Assembly (NCBI GenBank): GCA_037074765.1
Contig: JBAMDO010000024.1
Location: 248,001 to 312,000, forward strand
Direction of reading: 5' to 3'
From: Mansonella perstans
Lineage: Eukaryota; Nematoda; Chromadorea; Rhabditida; Onchocercidae
DNA: 64,000 nucleotides
A program made the position numbers and the translations under genes. Position 1 is the stretch's first letter. The number at the start of each line of letters is the position of its first letter. A model generated the notes under the pieces. That model saw only the letters and a list, made by a program, of their open reading frames with translations. It was not told where the DNA came from and did no database searches. Shown here piece after piece: positions 50,613 to 63,480 of this stretch.

Positions 50613-53457
50613 CCTCTTGCTTTAAAAAAAAAAAAATTCATTTTTGCTGGAATCAGCTTAAATTGATAATCTCAGCGGACAATGAACAATTTTTAATTTT
50701 CCATGATACTTTTTTTGCTGCAACAATTTGTCTTAATTCAGTATCAGCTGCTATTGTAAAACAATATATTAGCATCTATCAAAAAATGGCTATTGGAAAT
50801 GACTAAAATGATTCGGCAATAATATAATGATAATACTGATAGTAACAGCTGTGATGATATCACTATTTATCATTCCTTTGTCTTTTAAATAGTACTAAAA
50901 ATTTATTGGTCCATGGTATATTATTACAGCGTTTGAACTGTAAAGTTTTTTAATTTTGTTGAATGAAATTCAGCAAAAGTTGCTTAATTTTAAAATGAAA
51001 TTTTCAATCTTTTGTCTTTCATAGATTTAAATCTTTGAAAATGAAACAAATTACTTAAACTTGAATATCACATGTCAAATTTTATTCGAAAAAATTAAGT
51101 TATAATTTTATTTTGAATTTCAAACAGGTTATAGTTTGATCGCATTTGTATCTCTAACTCTCTCTCTCTCTTTCCCTGTTCACAAATTAGTTTTATTATT
51201 TAAATGTTTCTAAACACATACATCAGACACAGACGTCCACAGGCAGATGGACAAACACACGGACGTAGATAGATAGAGCCACGTACAGTCAAAGTCAATT
51301 AGCATTTTCTTTAATTTTTGTATTTAAATAATATCAACACTAAATAATACTAACAGCACCAATCGATAATCATTATGCTTAATTACTATGACGAACAAAT
51401 TTATGATGTCAATGACTGTGTAGAATGCTGATTTTTTATTTCAGCAATGCAATTGGTATGCCATACTGCTTACATGTTTATTATTCTCGTAAGCTTCACA
51501 AAAGCAATCAAAGAAGCAAATTGTCGTAAGCAAAATTCACAGTGTAAGAGATGCTTCGACTTCTCCTCCTATGAAAATCATTAACTTTGGTCCATGTGCG
51601 GATCACAAAACACGACTGCTTTTTGAACTTTTTTGCAGTAAGCGATTATTATCAGATTTTCTACAAACGATTCAGTTATTAATATTGAAGTAATTTAAGC
51701 AAAATTTTACAGTGCGTTTACTTATATAATTGATCCTTATGATATCCATAACTCTGCAGATCATATCGCATTGTTGTTCTTTGCTATAAAATAGCAAAAT
51801 ATGCAAAAAGTTTGAAATATTTTGTAATGTTAACTTTATTTCAGAGACTTCAACAATATTTCCAGAAATGGACTGAAACCAAATTATCAAAAGAATTGAG
51901 AATTGCACTTTCACTTCTCTTTGAAATTTTGTTTTACTGTAACATTTGCGCTAATTTAGGAACAGTTGCTATGATGAAAAATATATTAGTATGAAATGAT
52001 CTTCAAAAATGGCTACTTGGACATGAATAAAAAATGATACGGCAACAACAATGATAATAGCAACCGTATTAATTCACTCTTCCAGAGATCAGTTATATTT
52101 CACCTTTCTCAAGAAACATAATGATATGAACAGTACTGAAGATGAAATAATTTTATTTGGTGACCAACCTATGGCATGTGATTATTAGCGAAATGAAATC
52201 TTATTTATCAGAAAAATGAAAAGGAATTATTCAGAGAAATCATGAAAAAATCATGACTATATAAATCACCAATAGAAATATGATTATGTTGATATTGCAG
52301 TAAATAAAATTTCATTTTGTCAATATGCGAATCCTTTTTATGGAATATATGAAACTGTTAAAATAATTACAAAGTATATAATAGTCACGTAATTCTACCA
52401 TAAATTCTACCATTCATAATTGGAATGAGAAATGATTTAAAAACATATAATATTTCATTCAGAAATAAATTTAAATTGAAATTTTAAATCATGAAATTTC
52501 TATTTCGAATTTTAGAGTATTTTATATTGCAACAGTCTCACTTGATAATGTAACGTTATTTTAATCAACGAACGTACTACATATCAGTTAACTTTCGCCG
52601 TTTCAATTTCTCACATAAAATGAAATTAAATGCACTTTTCGACTAAATGCATTTTGCTGAAATGCAATTGAGTAATTAAGTAAGGAAGTTTGGCATTCAA
52701 AAAAATTAACAATATTAATTAATTTGTAATATTCAATAGTGGGATCCCAGAAATATTAAATAAATGATTTTATTATTAGATAAATAATTTTAAGTCTTAC
52801 CTGGTTTGAATAACAAACAAATAGAATTCAAGGAGTATGAAGTAACGAGTGTTTGTTGAAGGCAACAGTTTGCGCTCACATTTGTAAAAGCGATTTTCGT
52901 TTTACAAAGATGAAGTTTAAAAAAGAACTGATGAACTTGTTTATTGTTTGTTGGAGACAAGAATTTGCAATAAACGGTAAAAGCTTCTTTGTTTAGAAAG
53001 AGGAAGTTTAAAAAGAAAAATTATTAAACGATTATTACTAAAACAAATTATTAAAACATTTTAAATTCATTACTTTACAGATATTCAGTCAGAACACACT
53101 ACGAACCAGTCCGGTTGTGAAAATGAGGACTATTATTTTTACATTGATCTAGGAAAATATTTTGGAGAAGACTTAACAACTTCGTTACTTAATAATTAAA
53201 TTGCATGTCAATAACATCTATTTAGTAGAAAAGTGTATACAGTTTTATTTTGTTTTGGAAATGGAAGTGGCAAAGATTGACATGTAGCACTTTTTTTTGG
53301 TTAAGAAGATAATATATTATCAAATAAAAGTGTTGCAATATAAAACATGCTTAGAATTCGAAATAAAAACTTCATGATTCAGCCATCATTTATCTTTAAT
53401 TTACTTTTTGCATAAAACATTATATTCATCATTTTGATTTTCATAAAAACTTCATTT
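50613..53457. other. Gene-poor region before unit B
   Basis: AT-rich, with a CT microsatellite (about 51153-51180) and a short stretch (AAGCGATTATTATCAGATTTTC near 51640) that resembles one near 39310. No supported exon. Confidence 0.45.
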
Positions 53458-56400
53458 TTCCTCCTGAAATAAAAAATCGCTCCTTTGATTGAAAATTTTC
53501 CAAAAATTTGCCAAACTTTTGCAAAGTTTGAAAAAAAATCACCTTTTTGACGTTCAAGCCTTTAAAAGATTTATTATTTGAAGCAATGATAAAATTCTTT
53601 TTTCAAATGCTGCAAATTTTTTTTTAAAAAATTGAGTTTGGCAAATTAATTAATTAAAGATTGAAATGGATCTATTATACATTGATAAACTTCATATAAA
53701 TAAACTAAGAAATTGAATGTATTAATTAATCATTTATTATGTTGTTACCGTAACTTTTCGATTGCAGATTTTTTCTTTCTTCATGTTGTCATTGCAATTT
53801 TCATAGTTTTTTCTTTCGAAAATAACATTTTCCACATTTGAATTATACTGCAGGAAAAAGAATAAGTAAACAATTTAATCAATCAAAACAATAAATAATT
53901 TTTCATAATATAGAACGAAATACTTATATGGTAAATAGGAAGGAAAAGCTCAACAAATATGCAAACAGAGTAAATATTCAGGCAAGTTTTTCCAGATATT
54001 GAATATGAAATACGGCATTTTTATCAGTTGAATCAAAAATCGTTTGCTCAATGCCATATGGAGATAAGTGATGACCGAAAATTAAGCATTTCCTTATATC
54101 AACAGCATGATCACGCTTTTTTATTAGAAAACCAATCTAAAACATAAGTATATGTGAACAAAAATAAACGCGATATTTAAAAAAAAATGTTTAAATGAAT
54201 TTTTTCATATATTTTCGCAGTTATTCCCTCCCTCAGTGCGAAAGCGAAACAACTGTGATAAACATTTCCCATCAATTATTTCACGTGCTTTCATAAGTTA
54301 GATCTTTTTCAGTAAATTTAGAAGAATTCAGGGCCGTAGATACAGAAGCATGATTTTCAAATCCATCTCTTTAAAAAAAAAAAAACACAAGGAATTCATT
54401 TATGCGAGCTTTTCTTTCTTTCCTATAAACTATCACATTGCTACTCGACAATGCAATATTATTCTAATTATAGCTGAGAAAATAAATACGAAAATCGCCT
54501 CGGTAACACAGAGATTGTAATTTGTTAAAAGGCATATCATACACTGAATTAGTTAATTGCTGATCTAGCATGTTAATCGTTTATTGTAGAGAAGCTTAAG
54601 CATATTAAAAAATAGAAAATTATTTTTCTTAAGCATATTAAAAAAAAAGAGTTTGTGCAAAAAAGCCTCCTATCGACTTGCATCAGCATTGCTAGTCCAT
54701 TTTTTAGTCTGCAGTTTATTCACAGACCAATTGTTTTTAACAAAGTTTTTGCATATCATGAAAACGAAAACCTGATAATGATGTGGCGAAATGCTTATTT
54801 CAATTCTACCCAACATTCTAAAGGAATATTGGATGCTACTTCCAAAATTATAACACTCTCTGTTTTCATCATCCAGTCCATCACGTCTTGTGTAAAGTAT
54901 CTAAAAGATTAAGCAAATGGTTAATTTAGGAATTTTATTTATATGCAACAGAAGATTTTTGATTAACATGACGTATAAAGGTTTTTAATTAGCATTACAA
55001 TTGAAGATTATTAATTAGCATGAAATGTGAAGATTTTAATTATTAATTAGCAAGAAACTCAAAAAAGTGCTTACGCCTTTTACATAGTTTAATGTTAAAG
55101 TAAGTGCTGGTATTCCATTCCTGTCCCCTATTCGGATTGTTATAATGCTCTTCGGAATCGGGGAATATCTGATAACGATTTTGAAATTTACTGGAATCAA
55201 CTTCACAAGATGCCAATCGCCAGGGGCCCGCTGGAAAATTTTTCCAAAAAAATAACAAAATGGCAAATAAAATGAGTCAATGATAACCAATGAATTGAAA
55301 TATATCAATCAGGAAGTGCTTGGCATTTAATGCATACAGTTTTTAGAGGTCGAAATTCCACCGCAACTGCACCAGTTATTGCTCCCTCTATAATAGCTTC
55401 GTATTTGGTAATATCGGTAACGCGATTAGCACAGTAGTTTGCTTGGAGAACATAATAGTCATCGTGGAACAGCTAGAAAACAAATGTAATAAACAATTAG
55501 AAAAGAATTGGATGACCGAATTATTATCCAAAACAAAACATACCATTATTCCAATACTTGAAAATATTATCACAAATTCATAATACTTCTCATATGGGTT
55601 ATCCGAAAATGTTCCAGGAATCACATCCTTATGAGCGCATGCCAAACTTATCTGGAAACAAAATAAGTCGAAATTTGCTTAATTAAGTATACGTGTGACT
55701 CTGATTGCATTCTCCAATGAATTGTTTTTCGTGAAATGTTGCAAATTTACTTCATATCTGCCAGGAATAAGTGTGAATCGTATCACATCCAATTCATTTT
55801 CATCAGTAAAACGGAAGGTAAATCTGGAAAAAAACACATATCTTAAACATCTCTTAAATGCTCTCTCTTAAATGTTGCGTTTTTAATTTACATTGACAAA
55901 GCTTATATATTTCAATTATTCGCTTACTTGCATCGACCTCTGTCTAAGATACTATAAGCATAAGATTTATGCCTCACGCGTATCTTTACGGAATCGTTAA
56001 AGTGTATACGATGGATTGCTTGAATTGGCTGAAAAAATTGCAACCTTCAAGGTTCAATAAAATGAATTAAAGGGATCTCTCTCTTGCGACATTCTTTTCA
56101 TGTGGAAATACTATAAAAAATCATATTGTGTGAAACAATATGCTTATATATTTCAAAGGACATTTTAAATGTTCGTTTCTAATTTTTGATTTATTTTGAT
56201 GCCTTACCCCCACGTATCTATAATAAGGATCTGGTGCATAGTGATAGAATCGCTCAGAGATATTTACAAGTGGCATTTCGGCTAGGTCGACTATAGATGG
56301 CAAAGCCTTCACCATTTTCTTCGAGACTAATATACAACTGCAGCAAATTGCTATTGCAATCCTGAAGTCATAAGTTTGCTGGTAAAAAAAAAAGTAGAAA

Positions 56401-57830
56401 TTGTATTTCTAAAAGTGAAATTAAAGATGTCACGAGTTTTCAACAAAATTAATAAGAGAAAAATCTTTTAGAATTTTTTGAGCTATGAAAGAATTAATAA
56501 AGTATTCAAGTGAGAAACATTATTAGGATTTCAGTAAGGAAAAACCATGTGTTCCAAAGCGAAAATTCCAGAATAATTTTCATCCGGTTATCTTATTCAA
56601 ATTTTTAAATTAATTGACATGATAGGAAACTGTACAACAAACATATCCGTTTATTGAACTGATTCCGAAAAACTTTGCATATTAAAATGATAAGATATTC
56701 AAGATTATGATCAATCTGTTGATTTTTTATGTGCCTACAAAGTATTCACGACTAACATTCTAAAAGATGGTGGATAATGATGGACAATGATGGACAATTG
56801 CTTTTCATGGACATTGCTCTAAGAGCACTAAGAGTGTCATGCAAAATCTCTTTTTCTCGCCAAATCTATTACATTGCAAGAAATTTTACAAACTTTAGCA
56901 CAGATCCTTCTTGATTTTCTCTCCCTAACTCATACAGTGCTTAATAGTTCATTATTGTCAAAAGTTTTTTTTTTTCCTTTCTCATTAAGCAATGGAAAAA
57001 AAACCACCCAAATGACATATTGCTGATACATCGAATATCTCACACAAACAAAGTTAATGTAACCATCGTTTATCGTATTCTGAAGACTGCCTGACCAGTG
57101 GGCCATTTTTAAAGAATTCAATTAATATTTCCATCTACTATTTCCACTATTTATTACCAGAAAAACCAACCATTTCATTTCGACCACTTGATGAGCTGAT
57201 ATTTTCCAAAATTGAAAATGAAATGAATTAGCAATTTTGACTGAAATCATCATTTGATGCAAATTTATACCTTTTTGTTCGATGAGCATTGGCACGTGTT
57301 GCGTCGCATTATATGTCGTTGTCATAACCGTGTGAAATTTGCATACAAAAAAAAGTGTCAAAAGATGAAATCATTTCATCAGCTATGATATTTCCGTTAA
57401 GCGTTCGGTCTCGATTTCTTCATTTTTTCACTTGAAATTCATCTAAAATGAGATATAACTGTGAATGGTAGCTGGTTACCGATTATTGGATGGTAGCCGG
57501 TTTTTATGAAAATATACGGACGAAAATGGATTAATTTGCATCGTTTCAACTAATACTGCACAAAAATCGGATTGTTTCAATCGATAACGGGAAAATACGC
57601 AATACATTTTCGAACAATTATTAAACAGATACACATTAGATATCCGTATCGTGTTTTGATTAATTCGTCATCGATTAACCATTTTTCAAAAAATATATAC
57701 CGAATGAACAAACTGAAATTGCAGAGAGATATAGATGATAAAGCAATTTCGTCGCTTTGTATTACGTTATCATTAAATAAATTCCACGTTATGCATGTGC
57801 AACATGCGCTTAATGAACAAAGGCGGTAAT
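53458..57830. repeat. Segmental-duplication unit B (gene-bearing half)
   Basis: Starts where similarity to 32855 begins (TTTGATTGAAAATTTTCC..) and runs to the shared GTGCAACATGCGCTTAATGA. Compared with units A and C it has about 430 extra bases at 54220-54650, inside the intron between the last two gene exons, and keeps a ~20-bp stretch (GTTTTTATGAAAATATACGG, 57500-57520) missing from A and C. Confidence 0.9.
53978..56361 (-). CDS. Galectin-like two-domain protein, copy B
   Basis: Same eight-exon layout as copy A; checked boundaries are last exon 53978-54136, 54772-54900, and first exon ending at 56361. The product keeps IPGRYE, DNPYEKYYEFVIIF and the ANYCANRVTDI stretch. It is the most divergent copy: over the 45-residue exon around that stretch it differs from copy A at about 16 residues, almost all by amino-acid-changing substitutions, while the 65-bp intron next to it is identical. 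The hydrophobic N-terminal segment has two Cys (IAIAICCSCILVSK). Start codon not found. Fold assignment is by eye, as for copy A. Confidence 0.6.
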
Positions 57831-60800
57831 TTGTATTGAACGATGATTTTCACAAAATTAAAAAATTTTAATGGAAGTTTCTTTCTGAAAGTTATTAGTG
57901 TATCAAATAGTCAAACATGAAGTTGCTGGTTTTTTTTTATTGTTAAAAACAGTCAACCGTTGAAATATTGTATCACTGAAAGACAAAACTAACAATACTC
58001 TTCTAAGGGACATTAGAACTGTTCGCAAACATTGGGTAAATTTACATCGTTTTAGCTGTATTAGAATAAAAGTAGTAATGGAAATGCAGTAGTAGAAATG
58101 TAGTGGTAGAAATGTAGCTAATAGAAATGTAGCGGTAAATAATTGACAGTAGAAATGTATTGGTAGAAATGTTGTAGTAGAGGAATAATAGTAGAAATTT
58201 AGGAGTATCTCAACATGATATGTATTTAATTCATACTCAGTTTTTGAACTAAACTAAAATTTGACAATTATACGCTTTCTTTTGTGGCAAATAGCAATGA
58301 GACGATTGCAATTTGTTGCCTATCTAATTCATATTGAATTTTCGAACAAAAAATTTTAACTGAAACTAGCAATGTAAGAATAATCATTTAAATGAGAGAA
58401 AACTTCTCATATTATAAGAAAAAAATCTTTAATGCTTCTGGCAGTGATGTGCTAATGATATGATATCTGTACACGCTTTTTTGATAAACAAAGAATTAAT
58501 AATATATGCGCTTGTATACAATGCATCGTTGTAGTGTAATTGTGTAGTGATGATGGTGATGATAGGATAAGATTTGAATAACGAGAGGAATTTTGATTTA
58601 AAAATGCAATAAAATATAAATGAAATGAAACAAAATTAAAATGGAATAAAATATGAATTAAAGTTATCGAAACTAAGATGCAATGAAATTTAAAATGAAA
58701 TAGAACAAAATTAAAATGTAGCGAAATTTGAATAAAATGAATAAAATGGATAAAAATTATAAAAATAAAATAAAATCATATTAGAGATAGATATTATTCC
58801 ATTACAGCAGCACATAGCTGTAGTGATTTCGTGTCACTAAAATGACAGCAAATGACAATGGAAGAAATATTATTTGAAACAAACAATTTTGTTAACTCAC
58901 ATATTTTAAAATAACTCTAAAATGTATTTATGATATCCGAGAATTTTATCATGAATGATTTATTTGCTGTATTAATTTGCAATTGCTTGTTTTAAATGTC
59001 GTTGTTTTTGAATAAATTTCGATTTTCTTTAATAAATTTTACATTTTAAGTTATTTTCATTATTTCATCCTTTATCACTAACTAATAGTTCTGATACGCT
59101 TATTTCATTAAATCAATTAATGGATTTTATAACTACAATTAATAATAATTATCATATAGCGTTTCATGTATACATGTTGCATATCAAATATATTTGTAAA
59201 ACTTTTAAAATTAATTTTTTTTCAGTTAATTAAAATTATCTTCAAGTTATGATCCATTCGTTTTGAAAACATTTAAATTACTGATTGATGAAGAAATTTT
59301 AACAATGAATTGAAATAATTTTAAAATGAATTTTTTGTTAAACTTCTGAAAGGAAGTAAAAGAATTTGTACAGCGGAAAATCACCTTCAATATTATTTAA
59401 AAGAATTTATGAAAACTTAATGCAACGTGCATTTATTGCTCATTTAATTAGGCTTCCATAATTAGTTAAAAGTGTAAATAAGTACTAAGCATTAAATGGC
59501 TCTTTTTTGTTAAATTTAAAACTTCCTTCAATTTTTCTTCGTTTCTCCCTGAAATATCAAAATTGCTTCTTTGATTGAAAATTTTCCAAAAATTTGCCAA
59601 ACTTTTGCAAAGTTTGAAAAAAAATCTCCTTTTTGACGTTCAAGCCTTTAAAAGATTTATTATTTGAAGCAATGATAAAATTCTTTTTTCAAATGCTGCA
59701 AATTTTTTTTTAAAAAATTGAGTTTGGCAAATTAATTAATTAAAGATTGAAATGGATCTATTATACATTGATAAACTTCATATAAATAAACTAAGAAATT
59801 GAATGTATTAATTAATCATTTATTATGTTGTTACAGTAACTTTTCGATTGCAGATTTTTTCTTTCTTCATGTTGTCATTGTACTTTTCATAGTTTTTTCT
59901 TTCGAAAATAACATTTTTCACATTTGAATTATACTGTAGGGTAAAGAATAAGTAAATAATTTAATCAATCAAAACAATAAATAATTTTTCATAATATAGA
60001 ACGAATACTTGTATGGCAAATAGGAAGGAAAAGCTTCAACAAATATGCAAACAGGGTAAATATTCAGGTAAGTTTTTCCAGATATTGAATATGAAATACG
60101 GTATTTTTATCAGTTGAATCAAAAATCGTTTGCTCAATGCCATATGGAGATAAGTGATGACCGAAAATTAAGCATTTCTTTATATCAACAGCATGATTAT
60201 ACTTACTTATTAGAAAACCAATCTAAAATATAAGTATATGTGAACAAAAATAAATGCGATATTTAAAAAAAATGTTTAAATGAATTTTTCCATTGAATTC
60301 AGCAACTGTGCCTCATTTCCAATGTTAAGACAAAAATGCCATTTGAGATAGTGCAAAAAAGTCTCATATCAGCCTGCATCAGCATTGCTAGTCCATTTTC
60401 AGTCTGTAATATACTCACAGACTAATTGCTTCTAACAAAATTTTTGCATATCATGAAAATGAAAACCTGATAATGATGTGGTGAAATGCCTATTTCAATT
60501 CTACCCAACATTCTAAAAGAATATTGAATGCTACTTCCAAAATTATAACATTGTCTGTTTTCATCATCCAGCCCATTACGTCTTGTGTAAAGTATCTAAA
60601 AGATTAAGCAAATGGTTAATTTAGAAATTTTATTTATATGCAGCAGAAGATTTTTGATTAACATGACGTATAAAGGTTTTTCATTAGCATTACAATTGAA
60701 GATTATTAATTAGCGTGAAATGTGAAGATTTTAATTTTTAATTAGCAAGAAACTCAAAAAAGTGCTTACGCCTTTTACATAGTCTAATGTTAAAGTAAGT

Positions 60801-63480
60801 GCTGGTATTCCATTCCTGTCCCCTATTCGGATTGTTATAATGCTCTTCGGAATCGGGGAATATCTGATAATGATTTTGAAATTTACTGGAATCAACTTCA
60901 CAAGATGCCAATTGCCAGGGACCCGCTGGAAAATTTTTCCAAAAAAATAACAAAACGACAAATAAAATGAATCAATGATAACCAATGAATTGAAATATAT
61001 CAATCAGCACTTAATGCATACAATTTTTGTGGGTCGTATTTCCACCATAACTTCAGCACTTATTGCTCCCGCTATAAGAGTTCTGAATTTGGCAATATCG
61101 GTAACACGATTAACACAGTAGCTTGTTTGGAGAACATAATAGTCATCGTGGAATAGCTAGAAAACAACTGTAATAAACAATTAGAAAAGAATTGGATGAC
61201 CAAATTATTATCCAAACAAAACATACCATTATTCCAACACTTGCGAATATTATCACAAATTCATAATACTTCTCGTATGGGTTATCCGAAAATGTTTCAG
61301 CAAACTTATCCTTATTAACGCATACAAATTTTATCTGGAAACAAAATATACAAATTGAAATTTGCTTAGGATATGTGTGACTTGAATGGTTGAAATTTGT
61401 CTAGTTCAGAATACGTGTGACTTTGATCGCATTTTGCAATAAAATTATTTTTTGTGAAATTTTGCGGTTTTACTTCAGCTGCGCCAGGAATAATTGTGAA
61501 TCGCATCACTTCCAGTTCATTCTTATCCAGAAATATGAACATAAATCTGGAAAAACATATAAGCTATCTCTTAAATGTCGCGTTTTTATTTTACATTTGA
61601 CAAAGCTTACATGATTCAATTATTCGAATACTTACACGCACTGACTTTTGTTGAAGATAGAATACATGTAAGAGTAGTGCTTCATGCGTATCTTTACGGA
61701 ATCGTTGAAGTGTATACGATGGATTTCTTGAGTTGGCTGGAAAAAATGCAGCCTTCAAAGGTTTAATAAAGTGAATTAAAGGGATCTCTCTCTTGCGTAG
61801 TCGACATTCTTTTCATATGGAAATACTATAAAAAATCATATTGGGTGAAACAACATGCTTATATATTTCAAAGGACATTTTAAATGCTCGTTTCTAATTT
61901 CCGAATTATTCTGATGCTTTACCTCATAGTGTTCTTCCTCTGAAAGTTCTTGGTAATAAAATTGCCCAAAGGGGTCTACAAGTGCATTTTCGCTGTCATC
62001 ACGAACATTTGGCAAAGCCTTCACCATTTCCTTCGAGACTAATATACAACTGCAGCAAATTGCTATTGCAATCCTGAAGTCATAAGTTTGCTGGTAAAAA
62101 AAAAGTAGAAATTGTATTTCTAAAAGTGAAATTAAAGATGTCACGAGTTTTCAACAAAATTAATAAGAGAAAAATCTTTTAGAATTTTTTGAGCTATGAA
62201 AGAATTAATAAAGTATTCAAGTGAGAAACATTATTAGGATTTCAGTAAGGAAAAACCATGTGTTCCAAAGCGAAAATTCCAGAATAATTTTCATCCGGTT
62301 ATCTTATTCAAATTTTTAAATTAATTGACATGATAGGAAACTGTACAACAAACATATCCGTTTATTGAACTGATTCCGAAAAACTTTGCATATTAAAATG
62401 ATAAGATATTCAAGATTATGATCAATCTATTGATTTTTTATGTGCCTACAAAGTATTCACGACTAACATTCTAAAAGATGGTGGATAATGATGGACAATG
62501 ATGGACAATTGCTTTTCATGGACATTGCTCTAAGAGCACTAAGAGTGTCATGCAAAATCTCTTTTTCTCGCCAAATCTATTACATTGCAAGAAATTTTAC
62601 AAACTTTAGCACAGATCCTTCTTGATTTTCTCTCCCTAACTCATACAGTGCTTAATAGTTCATTATTGTCAAAAGTTTTTTTTTTTCCTTTCTCATTAAG
62701 CAATGGAAAAAAAACCACCCAAATGACATATTGCTGATACATCGAATATCTCACACAAACAAAGTTAATGTAACCATCGTTTATCGTATTCTGAAGACTG
62801 CCTGACCAGTGGGCCATTTTTAAAGAATTCAATTAATATTTCCATCTACTATTTCCACTATTTATTACCAGAAAAACCAACCATTTCATTTCGACCACTT
62901 GATGAGCTGATATTTTCCAAAATTGAAAATGAAATGAATTAGCAATTTTGACTGAAATCATCATTTGATGCAAATTTATACCTTTTTGTTCGATGAGCAT
63001 TGGCACGTGTTGCGTCGCATTATATGTCGTTGTCATAACCGTGTGAAATTTGCATACAAAAAAAGTGTCAAAAGATGAAATCATTTCATCAGCTATGATA
63101 TTTCCGTTAAGCGTTCGGTCTCGATTTCTTCATTTTTTCACTTGAAATTCATCTAAAATGAGATATAACTGTGAATGGTAGCTGGTTACCGATTGTTGGA
63201 TGGTAGCCGACGAAAATGGATTAATTTGCATCGTTTCAACTAATACTGCACAAAAATCGGATTGTTTCAATCGATAACGGGAAAATACGCAATACATTTT
63301 CGAACAATTATTAAACAGATACACATTAGATATCCGTATCGTGTTTTAATTAATTCGTCATCGATTAACCATTTTTCAAAAAATATATTCCGAATGAACA
63401 AACTGAAATTGCAGAGAGATATAGATGATAAAGCAATTTCGTCGCTTTGTATTACGTATCATTAAATAAATTCCACGTTA
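57830..63480. repeat. Segmental-duplication unit C (both halves)
   Basis: 57830-59545 is the non-coding half and 59545-63480 the gene half. The first ~190 bases match the 36780 copy best; from about 58020 on it switches to match unit A almost base for base, yet it also has ~90 bases (58240-58330) that unit A lacks and the 36780 copy has. This mosaic implies conversion or recombination between copies. Confidence 0.9.
60064..62073 (-). CDS. Galectin-like two-domain protein, copy C
   Basis: Same eight-exon layout; last exons 60064-60222 and 60467-60595, first exon ends at 62073. The second-domain exons (60780-60930) are identical in protein to copy A. The first-domain exons differ: the 135-bp exon matching 34339-34473 has about 13 substitutions, of which about 12 change the amino acid. 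Domain 1 reads FTIIPGAAE where copy A has INPGRYE, losing the Asn and Arg of the galectin-like motif. A one-base length change after the splice donor is intronic and harmless. Start codon not found. Confidence 0.6.

Noticed and set aside
54670..54771. Read-through of the second-last galectin-like exon to a later stop in copy B, with an apparent earlier stop in A and C
   Set aside because: The donor CAG|GTTTTC leads in phase to a conserved last exon, so this stretch is intron and the stop difference has no coding meaning.
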